Below are positions 25,024 through 32,392 of a stretch of 35,895 nucleotides of DNA, one piece after another. The stretch is from CAJBIL01 sp044359525. GTDB taxonomy: Bacteria; Pseudomonadota; Gammaproteobacteria; Burkholderiales; Rhodocyclaceae. Each line of letters begins with the position of its first letter. Position 1 is the stretch's first letter. A program made the position numbers and the translations under genes. Below the pieces are notes generated by a model. It had not been told where the DNA came from, made no database searches, and saw only the letters and a program-made list of their open reading frames with translations. The stretch covers positions 1 through 35,895 of the forward strand of contig JBIKLY010000022.1 in assembly GCA_044359525.1 (NCBI GenBank), in the 5' to 3' direction.

Positions 25024-26169
25024 TCAGACGCCTCCAGTGGATTCAAGGGCGAAGAGGGCAGCGCTTACCCCGGCATGGACAATCGAGCCGTCGCGGGTGA
25101 GTGCCGTGCCGGTGACGACTTCGTCGCTCCAGTCAAGCGACAGCTGGCCATCCTTGAGGTGCGGCGAAAGAAAATTGAAGAGGTTGCGCGCGTACATTTC
25201 CGAGGCGTGATAAGGCATGCGGCTTGGCAGGTTGGCGTGGCCGACGATTTTGACATGCCCGACCTGGACGATTTCACCGGACACCGTGCCTTCGACGTTG
25301 CCGCCGGACTCGGCGGCCATGTCGACAATGACCGCGCCGAACTTCATGGCCGCGACCATTTCAGCACTGATGATGCGTGGCGCCTGGCGGCCGGGGATGG
25401 CCGCCGTGGTGATCAGCGCATCGCATTGGGCGACGACCTTGCCGAGTCGCTCGGCTTGCTGGCGCTTTTCTTCGGCGGATAATTCACGCGCATAGCCACC
25501 CTGACCGGTGGCCGCGACGCCGGTGTCGACGAATTTTGCGCCGAGCGATTCGATCTGCTCGCGCGTTTCCGGGCGAACGTCATAGGCTTCGACGATGGCG
25601 CCAAGGCGCTTCGCGGTGGCAATGGCTTGCAAGCCGGCAACACCGGCACCGATCACCAGCACGCGCGCCGGGCGCACCGTGCCGGCGGCATAGGTAAGCA
25701 TCGGAAAGAATTTCGGGCAATGCGCGGCGGCGATCACCGCACACAGGTAACCCGAAACTGCTGCCTGTGAGGACAGCGCGTCCATGCTCTGGGCGCGCGA
25801 AATACGGGGCACCAGCTCGACGGCAAAGCTCGTGATATGGCGTTCGGCCAGCGCGTGTACGAGTTCCGGGTTCTGGAAGGGCTGCAGGAAGCCGATCAGG
25901 ATGGCTCCGGGGCGCATGCGCGATACCTGCTCCAGTGCCGGTGGGCGTACGCACAGGATGGCGTCGGCCTGCGACCAGATGTCGGCCGGATTGTCCGTCC
26001 AGCGCACGTCGGTAAAGTCGCTGTCCGGGTAGGCCGAGTTTTCGCCGGCGCCCTTCTCTATCAGTATTTCGGCGCCCTGGGCAAGAAAACGCTTGGCGAC
26101 GTCGGGGACAAGTGCAACACGGTGTTCGCCGGGATTGGATTCCCGGGCGACACCAATGAGAGTAGTCAT
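25024..26169 (-). CDS. pntAA: NAD(P) transhydrogenase subunit alpha, NAD-binding part
   Basis: A 381-residue soluble subunit (alpha-1), related to alanine dehydrogenase. The NAD-binding Rossmann motif is GAGVAGLQAIATAKRLGA (about residues 170-190), followed by VEAYDVRPETREQ; the N-terminal ARESNPGEHRVALVPD is the other family hallmark. It binds NAD(H) on the cytoplasmic side. The ATG at 26169 has AGGAG with 7 bases of spacing. It is first in pntAA-pntAB-pntB. A TATAAA -10-like hexamer (26204-26199, minus) is present upstream, without a good -35. The aceA terminator lies between it and aceA, so the operon is transcribed separately from isocitrate lyase. NADPH supply during acetate growth is the probable role. 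Confidence 0.95.
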   Translation of the reverse strand: MTTLIGVARESNPGEHRVALVPDVAKRFLAQGAEILIEKGAGENSAYPDSDFTDVRWTDNPADIWSQADAILCVRPPALEQVSRMRPGAILIGFLQPFQNPELVHALAERHITSFAVELVPRISRAQSMDALSSQAAVSGYLCAVIAAAHCPKFFPMLTYAAGTVRPARVLVIGAGVAGLQAIATAKRLGAIVEAYDVRPETREQIESLGAKFVDTGVAATGQGGYARELSAEEKRQQAERLGKVVAQCDALITTAAIPGRQAPRIISAEMVAAMKFGAVIVDMAAESGGNVEGTVSGEIVQVGHVKIVGHANLPSRMPYHASEMYARNLFNFLSPHLKDGQLSLDWSDEVVTGTALTRDGSIVHAGVSAALFALESTGGV

Positions 26170-26327
26170 GCTGATCTCCTGAATTATTCTGTTCGGCCTT
26201 TATAGGCTCTGCTTGGTTCATAAACCGGCAACGATTATTGCTTGAATTACCAGCGTCAAGAGCATAAACCCGGTCACCTCATTTTCGGAATGAAAAAACA
26301 GGCCTGGCTTTTTCCGGGCGCCTCAAT

Positions 26328-26357
26328 AAAAAAAAGGCCGCAGTGTCTGCGGCCTTT
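26328..26357 (-). terminator. Rho-independent terminator of aceA
   Basis: An 11-base perfect stem AAAGGCCGCAG (26333-26343) / CTGCGGCCTTT (26347-26357) with a 3-base loop. On the minus strand it is followed by a run of eight T residues. It lies 20 bases after the aceA stop. Confidence 0.9.
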
Positions 26358-26377
26358 CTCAATCAGGCAAAGGCTGC

Positions 26378-27676
26378 TTAGTGGAACTGTTCTTCTTCGG
26401 TCGAACCGGTCAGTGCGGTAACGCTCGACTTGCCGCCCTGAATCACGGTGGTTACATCGTCGAAGTAGCCGGTGCCGACTTCCTGCTGGTGCGAAACGAA
26501 GGAGTAGCCACGGTCGCGGGCCGCGAATTCCGGCTCCTGAACCTTTTCGACGTAGGCCGACATGCCGCGGGCAACGTAATCCTGTGCCAGATCGAACATG
26601 TTGTACCACATCGAGTGGATGCCGGCGAGGGTGATGAACTGGTACTTGTAGCCCATCGCGCCGAGTTCTTTCTGGAATTTGGCGATGGTGGCATCGTCCA
26701 GGTTCTTCTTCCAGTTGAACGACGGCGAGCAGTTGTAGGCCAGCATCTTGCCCGGGAACTTGGCATGCACGGCATCGGCGAAACGCTTGGCGTAGGCCAG
26801 GTCCGGCGTGCCGGTTTCGCACCACACCAGGTCGGCGTACTCGGCGTAAGCGACAGCGCGCGAGATGGCTTGTTCGAGACCCTTCTTGGTCTTGTAGAAA
26901 CCTTCGGCAGTGCGCTCGCCGGTCAGGAAGGGCTTGTCGTTTTCGTCGTAGTCGGAGGTCAGCAGGTCGGCTGCTTCGGCATCGGTACGGGCGATCACCA
27001 GGGTCGGCACACCGCAGACGTCGGCCGCCATACGCGCAGCAACCAGTTTCTGGATGGCTTCAGCGGTCGGCACGAGAACCTTGCCGCCCATGTGGCCGCA
27101 TTTCTTGACGGAAGCCAGTTGGTCTTCCCAATGCACGCCGGCAGCGCCGGAGCGGATCATTGCCTTCATCAGTTCGAAGGCGTTCAGCACGCCGCCGAAA
27201 CCGGCTTCCGCATCGGCCACGATCGGCGCGAAGTGGTCGAGGTAGCCCTTGTCGCCAGGGGCAGCACCCTTTGACCACTGGATTTCATCAGCGCGGGTGA
27301 AGGCGTTGTTGATGCGCTCGACAACCTTCGGCACCGAGTCAACCGGGTACAGCGACTGGTCCGGGTACATGGCGGAGTATTCGTTGTTGTCAGCAGCAAC
27401 CTGCCAGCCGGACAGGTAGATGGCCTTGATGCCAGCCTTGACCTGCTGCAGGGCCTGACCACCGGTCAGTGCGCCAAGGCAGTTAACGTAGGGTTCGTTG
27501 TTGACCAGATTCCACAGCTTCTCGGCGCCACGACGGGCCAGGGTGTATTCGATCGGCACGGAACCGCGCAGACGGACGACGTCAGCGGCGGAGTACGGGC
27601 GCTTGATGCCCTTCCAGCGGGGGTTGGTCGCCCAGTCTTTTTCCAGGGCGGCGATTTGCTGTTCACGAGTGCTCAT
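26378..27676 (-). CDS. aceA: Isocitrate lyase
   Basis: A 432-residue isocitrate lyase, the normal size for the bacterial short form. The catalytic signature KKCGHMGGK is at 191-199 with Cys193 as the active-site base. WQVAADNN, the metal-binding DAEAGFGG (155-162) and NCSPSFNW are also present. It splits isocitrate into succinate and glyoxylate, which malate synthase (also here) uses. The ATG at 27676 follows AAGGA with 7 bases of spacing. It has its own promoter about 90 bases upstream and a strong terminator, so it is monocistronic. Confidence 0.97.
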   Translation of the reverse strand: MSTREQQIAALEKDWATNPRWKGIKRPYSAADVVRLRGSVPIEYTLARRGAEKLWNLVNNEPYVNCLGALTGGQALQQVKAGIKAIYLSGWQVAADNNEYSAMYPDQSLYPVDSVPKVVERINNAFTRADEIQWSKGAAPGDKGYLDHFAPIVADAEAGFGGVLNAFELMKAMIRSGAAGVHWEDQLASVKKCGHMGGKVLVPTAEAIQKLVAARMAADVCGVPTLVIARTDAEAADLLTSDYDENDKPFLTGERTAEGFYKTKKGLEQAISRAVAYAEYADLVWCETGTPDLAYAKRFADAVHAKFPGKMLAYNCSPSFNWKKNLDDATIAKFQKELGAMGYKYQFITLAGIHSMWYNMFDLAQDYVARGMSAYVEKVQEPEFAARDRGYSFVSHQQEVGTGYFDDVTTVIQGGKSSVTALTGSTEEEQFH

Positions 27677-27771
27677 GGTTTGTCCTTACAAGAAGTCACA
27701 AAATGCGATGGGAAATTTTCGCCGTTCCGGAGCCGGAAAAAGGATGCTTCCAGGTACGGTCGATGAAACGA

Positions 27772-27823
27772 AGTATAGAGGGGATCTTGCGGGCTAGCAA
27801 TAGTCTTATATAAGATATAAGAT
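27772..27823 (-). promoter_or_regulatory. aceA promoter with upstream palindromic site
   Basis: On the minus strand, TTGCTA (27800-27795) and TATACT (27777-27772, five of six) are separated by exactly 17 bases, giving a leader near 90 bases. Three bases upstream of the -35 lies a perfect 12-base palindrome TCTTATATAAGA (27804-27815), extended by another TATAAGA half-site (27816-27822). This is the position expected for an activator. The rest of the 368-base gap between aceA and the next gene is AT-rich; no gene is seen in it. Confidence 0.55.
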
Positions 27824-28044
27824 GTTTTTGTTGTTCATTCAAATCAGTGAGTTAGGTTTTTCATCTCACCATGCGAAATGCTGTTTGACGGCGTGAAATA
27901 AAATTACGGCGCCGCAGCACGTGTCTGAATGATGTCATTTGCGCCACGCTGTAGCTGTACCTTGGTACAGGTGATCAAGCGGCCATAGGCTGATATTATC
28001 GAACTTCATTGTAACGGATCATCAAAAGAGTCCCAGGAGGGTGC

Positions 28045-29907
28045 ATGAAAAGCTCGGTGCTGGATGAATTGCGTTACGGGCAGCCGTTTCGCGACATGAG
28101 TGAAGCTGATCTGGCATGGCTTGAGGGGCGCATTGTTGAGCGCAGCTTCGCCGCCAGTGAGTCGATCATCGGGATCGGTGACCCGGCGTCGCGACTGTTG
28201 TTCATCTACCGCGGTAACGTGCGCCTGGAGGTCGATCCGGACAGCCGGATCGTCGCCGAGCTTGTTCCCGGGGAATGCTTTCCGCTCGAAACACTGATTC
28301 CGGGCAGTGTCGTTCCGTCGCGCTTCCGGGCGGGGCAAAATACGATCTGTGGTGAGCTGTCCGCTGACGATCTGCAGGCGCTGATCGCTCGCTCCGAAGT
28401 GTTCCGTGAGTTTTGCAGCAAGCGTGCCGATGCGATGCGCAACCATGAAAAGCGGCGCAGCACGGCAAGCCTTGCGCACGCCGAAAACCTTGAGGACGAG
28501 TTGAACCGGCCGCTTTCGGCCGTGGCTTATGACCCGGCACTGACCATGCGCGGCGATGCAACGCTCGGCTCAGTGCTCGCCGAAATGCATCAGCAAGATG
28601 GCCGCACCTGTCTTGTCGTCAACCCGTTCAACGAGATGGTCGGCAGCTTCGGCTTGCGCGATCTGCTTGAGCGTGCGGTGCAACGGCCAATCGATACCAG
28701 TTTGCGGGTCTCCAGCTTCATGGCACCGCCGTTTCCGGCGCTGCCGCTCGATGCGCCGGCCTATGCCGCTGTTGCGCTGATGGCGGAACGAGGCTGTAGC
28801 GAAGTGGTGCTGCTGAATGACGGAAAGGTCGCTGGCGTCATCAACGAGCAAAGCTTGTTCGAGGCCGCCAGTTTGAACATTGCCGCCTTGTCGCGCCATT
28901 TGCGGGCCGCGTCGACGCTGGAGCAATGGGTGCATGTTTCAACACTGATTACACTTTACACCAGGCAACTGATTGAACACGGCTTGGCGGCGGCCCGTGT
29001 TACGCGGCTGGTCTCCGAGCTGTCGGATCGCTTGACCATGCAAATTATCAACAGCGAGTTTTCGAAACTGAAACTTCCCGACGGAACGCGCTGGGCGTGG
29101 CTGGTTTTTGGCAGCGAAGGGCGCCATGAGCAGACCCTGCTGACCGATCAGGATAACGGCCTTGCTTTTTCCTTGCCGGCAGGCGCCGATCTTGAGGCAA
29201 CGCGCAGCGTTTTTCTTGACGCCGCCAAGCAGATCAATGAAGACCTGGCCGCATGCGGTTACTCCTTGTGTTCGGGGGGAATCATGGCGGGCAATCCGCC
29301 TTGCTGTCTTTCGGTTGATGAGTGGCGGCAGAAGTTCCGAAACTGGATCGCCTATCCCGAACCCGAGGCCATTTTGAATGCGTCGATATTTTTCGATTTC
29401 CGTTTCCTGACCGGAGATGCCAGTCTGTCGACGGCATTGCACAAGACGCTGGCTGCTTTGGCGCCGGAAAGCCGGCGCTTTCATTTACTTCTTGCCGGTA
29501 GTGCCTTGCAGCGCACCCCGCCGATCGGTTTTTTTCGCGACTTCCGGACCGATGGCGATGGCATGATCGACCTCAAGCACGGTGCGGTTGCCATCTTCGT
29601 CGATGCCGCACGCCTCTATTCCCTGGTGCATGGCTTCATGGAGTGCGCAACGGATCGACGTTTTGATCGCTTGTCGGCACTTGGCAAGCTTGAAGAGGCT
29701 GGGGTCGTCGCCTGGAAAAAAGCCTTCGCTTTTGTGCAGACACTGCGTTTGCGCATGCAGGCCGAAGCGCTGGCGGCAGATCAGCCAACATCGAACCGCG
29801 TCGATCCTTATGCGCTGAATGAACTCGATCGTCGTTTTCTCCTTGAGTCGTTGCGACAAGCGGCCAAACTGCAGAAGCGCATGCAGCTCGATTTTTCCAT
29901 GCAGTAA
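28045..29907 (+). CDS. cNMP-binding/CBS/DUF294 nucleotidyltransferase-like signalling protein
   Basis: A 620-residue multi-domain cytoplasmic protein. It has an N-terminal cyclic-nucleotide-binding fold (about residues 1-130), a CBS pair (about 165-280, with TCLVVNPFNEMVGSFGLRDL and EVVLLNDGKVAGVINEQSLF), and a DUF294 putative nucleotidyltransferase domain with FGSEGRHEQTLLTDQDNG (about 355-372; the acidic D-x-D is in TDQDN). A DUF294 C-terminal helical domain completes it. The architecture is common in proteobacteria, often near acetate-uptake or DNA polymerase III epsilon genes. The enzymatic product is unknown; the D-x-D motif and GSEGR suggest nucleotidyl transfer like GlnD/MNT proteins. 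The ATG follows AGGAGG. It is divergent from aceA, which may be meaningful since family members have been linked to acetate metabolism. Confidence 0.85.
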   Translation: MKSSVLDELRYGQPFRDMSEADLAWLEGRIVERSFAASESIIGIGDPASRLLFIYRGNVRLEVDPDSRIVAELVPGECFPLETLIPGSVVPSRFRAGQNTICGELSADDLQALIARSEVFREFCSKRADAMRNHEKRRSTASLAHAENLEDELNRPLSAVAYDPALTMRGDATLGSVLAEMHQQDGRTCLVVNPFNEMVGSFGLRDLLERAVQRPIDTSLRVSSFMAPPFPALPLDAPAYAAVALMAERGCSEVVLLNDGKVAGVINEQSLFEAASLNIAALSRHLRAASTLEQWVHVSTLITLYTRQLIEHGLAAARVTRLVSELSDRLTMQIINSEFSKLKLPDGTRWAWLVFGSEGRHEQTLLTDQDNGLAFSLPAGADLEATRSVFLDAAKQINEDLAACGYSLCSGGIMAGNPPCCLSVDEWRQKFRNWIAYPEPEAILNASIFFDFRFLTGDASLSTALHKTLAALAPESRRFHLLLAGSALQRTPPIGFFRDFRTDGDGMIDLKHGAVAIFVDAARLYSLVHGFMECATDRRFDRLSALGKLEEAGVVAWKKAFAFVQTLRLRMQAEALAADQPTSNRVDPYALNELDRRFLLESLRQAAKLQKRMQLDFSMQ

Positions 29908-30060
29908 TTTGCAATTCGTTGTAAAAACTCAGCTGCGCTGATGACGTGCGGGCAGTGCGCGCCGAGCCTTTGTCTGCGCTCTTGGGCTGAAAATTTCCGA
30001 GGCGGCTGTGATGGCAGATTGGTACAATCCAGAGGATCGGCGTCTCGTTCAGGAGTAAAA

Positions 30061-31857
30061 ATGAATTCGTTTTGGCAGTTCTATGCGTGGTCAGAAAAAA
30101 ATATCTGGAACACGCTTACCAAGAAGCTGATGAGTTTTCTTTTCCTCTTTCTCATCGATCTCGTTTATCTGTGCGTTTATCTTTATGAGAAAGAATCAAT
30201 CCTTGATCTCCTGAAAAGTTCAGGTGCCAATGCCGAAGGGATTGCTGCAATTTCTGCGGCATTCGATCAGGGGTTGTTCTGGATGGTTGTGCTGACGATT
30301 GTCGCGTTGACCTGGAATGTCCTGCAGATTCTGTATCTGCGTCATCTGATTGTTTCGCCGGTAAAAAATATTGCACGGATTTTTGATGAAATTGCAACCG
30401 GCGAAGGCGATTTTTCACGTGATCTGCCAACCACCACCTATGACGAGTTTCGTGATCTTGCCCTGAGCTATAACCGTTTCGCCGACAAGATGCGGCAGAT
30501 CATTGGTGAAGTACGCAAGATGAGCGTCGCCATTGCGCGCGAAGCCGTGGTCGTACGCAAGAGCGTGGGTGATACGTCGATACGTGCGACGCGGCAGGGG
30601 CAGCTCACCGAGGCGGTGTTCACCGCGAGTAACGAGGCAACGCAGGCAATCAATGAAGTATCGTCTTCGACCGAGCTGATTTCTCATTCGACCGAGGTGA
30701 ATCTCGGCAAGGCCAAGATATCCCTGAGCGAGATGCTCGATGTGGTGGTCAAGGTTCAGTCGGTCAGCGACAAGCTTGCACGGTTCAACGATACCGTGGG
30801 TAATCTCAGTCAGCGTTCGGACAGTATTCGTACCATCGCCGCATTGATCCGCGAGATTGCCGATCAGACCAATCTGCTCGCCCTTAACGCGGCGATCGAA
30901 GCGGCGCGTGCCGGCGAGATGGGGCGGGGCTTTGCGGTGGTCGCCGACGAGGTACGTAAACTGGCGGAGCGCGTTAACGTCGCAACGCTGGAGATTACGC
31001 AGAATATTACCGGCATGATTTCACTGGTCCGTGAGACACAAATCGAGAATGAGGTGATTAACATCGATATTCGCCAGACGCGCGAAGTGGTCGAGCGTTC
31101 GTCAGACCAATTCCGCCAGATGGTCGGTGATTTTGAAGGAACCAGCGATCAGTTGATCCAGATTGCTTCGGCCATGGAGCAACTGACAGCAACCAACGGC
31201 CAGGTGCACGAAAATATGCACTTGGTGCATACCTTGTCTTCGGAAGTCGCCAGCAACATGGCCGGTTCGGAAAAGTCGACCGAGGGCTTGTCGAAGGCCA
31301 CCGAGTCGGTGCAGGAGCTGGTGTCCAGCTTCAAGATCGGGCGCGGGGCGTTCGACTACAACGTCGAATTCGTGCGCAAGTTCCGCGACGATCTGCAGAG
31401 CAAGCTGGAGGAAATGCGCAAGCGCGGCGTCAATGTCATGGACCGCAACTACCAGCCGATTGCCAAAACGAATCCGCCGAAGTTCAAGGTCGCCTATGAC
31501 GAGGACTATATCCGTGAGTGTCAGGGGCTGCTTGATGGCGCACTGGCGAATATCAAGGGCGGTGTTTATGCGGTTGCGGTTGATATCAATGGTTTTCTGA
31601 CGGCGCACAACAGCAAGTTTTCCCAGCCGCTGACCGGTGATCCGCAGAAGGATCTGGTCGGTAACCGCACGCGCCGCAAGTTTGAAGCGCCGACCGAGAT
31701 CCGGGCGGCGAGAAATACCGCGCCATTGCTTCTGCAAACCTACATTCGCGATACCGGCGAGCTGATGTGCGACATTGCCATGCCGATTCATGTTGGCGGC
31801 ATTCATTGGGGCAACGTGCGCGTCGGTTGTCAGACCAACGTTCTGCTTGAGGGGTGA
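30061..31857 (+). CDS. Methyl-accepting chemotaxis protein with a C-terminal sensor-like domain
   Basis: A 598-residue chemoreceptor. TM1 is at about 23-43 and TM2 at about 72-94; only about 28 residues lie between them, too few for a periplasmic sensor. HAMP follows (about 95-150), then the long coiled signalling domain with the hairpin tip ADQTNLLALNAAIEAARAGE (about 267-286). After the signalling domain, about 125 residues (from 473) form a separate globular module: VYAVAVDINGFLTAHNSKF, NRTRRKFEAPTEIRAARNT, LLQTYIRDTGELMCDIAMPI and HWGNVRVG. This module recurs at the end of many betaproteobacterial chemoreceptors and resembles a Cache-type fold. The sensor is therefore cytoplasmic. The ATG at 30061 is chosen for its AGGAG site with 7 bases of spacing. 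Confidence 0.92.
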   Translation: MNSFWQFYAWSEKNIWNTLTKKLMSFLFLFLIDLVYLCVYLYEKESILDLLKSSGANAEGIAAISAAFDQGLFWMVVLTIVALTWNVLQILYLRHLIVSPVKNIARIFDEIATGEGDFSRDLPTTTYDEFRDLALSYNRFADKMRQIIGEVRKMSVAIAREAVVVRKSVGDTSIRATRQGQLTEAVFTASNEATQAINEVSSSTELISHSTEVNLGKAKISLSEMLDVVVKVQSVSDKLARFNDTVGNLSQRSDSIRTIAALIREIADQTNLLALNAAIEAARAGEMGRGFAVVADEVRKLAERVNVATLEITQNITGMISLVRETQIENEVINIDIRQTREVVERSSDQFRQMVGDFEGTSDQLIQIASAMEQLTATNGQVHENMHLVHTLSSEVASNMAGSEKSTEGLSKATESVQELVSSFKIGRGAFDYNVEFVRKFRDDLQSKLEEMRKRGVNVMDRNYQPIAKTNPPKFKVAYDEDYIRECQGLLDGALANIKGGVYAVAVDINGFLTAHNSKFSQPLTGDPQKDLVGNRTRRKFEAPTEIRAARNTAPLLLQTYIRDTGELMCDIAMPIHVGGIHWGNVRVGCQTNVLLEG

Positions 31858-31863
31858 TCAGCA

Positions 31864-31887
31864 ACCGGCAGTGGCAACGCTGCCGGT
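31864..31887. terminator. Hairpin between convergent genes, possible terminator
   Basis: An 8-base perfect stem ACCGGCAG (31864-31871) / CTGCCGGT (31880-31887) with an 8-base loop fills the 33-base gap between the chemoreceptor stop and the rraA stop. No T-run follows on either strand, so termination would be weak or factor-dependent. Confidence 0.4.
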
Positions 31888-31890
31888 GCC

Positions 31891-32385
31891 TCAGGTCAGC
31901 GCGGATGTGGAGACGATGACGCCGTCATCGTCGGCGTAAAGCCATTCTCCCGGCTTGAAGGTGACGCCACCGAAGCTGACGTCGATGTTGCGGTCACCCG
32001 CGCCTTTCTTGATGCTTTTCAGCGGGTGGGTGTTGAGGGCGCGGACGCCGATGTCGATCTGGTTGATGTCGCCCGAATCCCGGATGCAGCCGTAGACGAC
32101 GAGCCCTTCCCAGCCGTTTTTGTGCGCCAGAATGGCCAGCTGGTCACCGACCAGTGCGCAGCGTAACGAGCCGCCGCCATCAATGACCAGTACTTTTCCT
32201 TTTCCTTCCTCACCAACCGCTTCACGCACCAGCGAGTTGTCTTCAAACAGCTTGAGTGTGACGACCCGGCCGCTGAAAGAGGCGCGCGCACCGTAACGTT
32301 GAAACATCGGCGCGACAACGCGTACAGCCCCGGCGTGGGTCTGTGCTTCATTGGCGTCAAGAAGATCGGGGGTCTTGAAATTCAT
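31891..32385 (-). CDS. rraA: RraA-family protein (RNase E regulator-like / oxo-acid aldolase fold)
   Basis: A 164-residue RraA protein. Family segments are SLRCALVGDQLAILAHKNGW, WEGLVVYGCIRDSGDINQID, DVSFGGVTFKPGEWLYADDD and GVIVS. In E. coli RraA binds RNase E and inhibits it; related proteins are 4-hydroxy-4-methyl-2-oxoglutarate/oxaloacetate lyases with the same fold. The GGSLRCALVGDQLA plus CIRD (Arg-Asp) residues needed for the aldolase activity seem to be kept, so either role is possible. The ATG at 32385 lies 7 bases after the clpA stop and its GAGG site overlaps that stop; a start 36 bases earlier would overlap clpA. Third gene in clpS-clpA-rraA. Confidence 0.9.
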   Translation of the reverse strand: MNFKTPDLLDANEAQTHAGAVRVVAPMFQRYGARASFSGRVVTLKLFEDNSLVREAVGEEGKGKVLVIDGGGSLRCALVGDQLAILAHKNGWEGLVVYGCIRDSGDINQIDIGVRALNTHPLKSIKKGAGDRNIDVSFGGVTFKPGEWLYADDDGVIVSTSALT

Positions 32386-32392
32386 GTGTACC

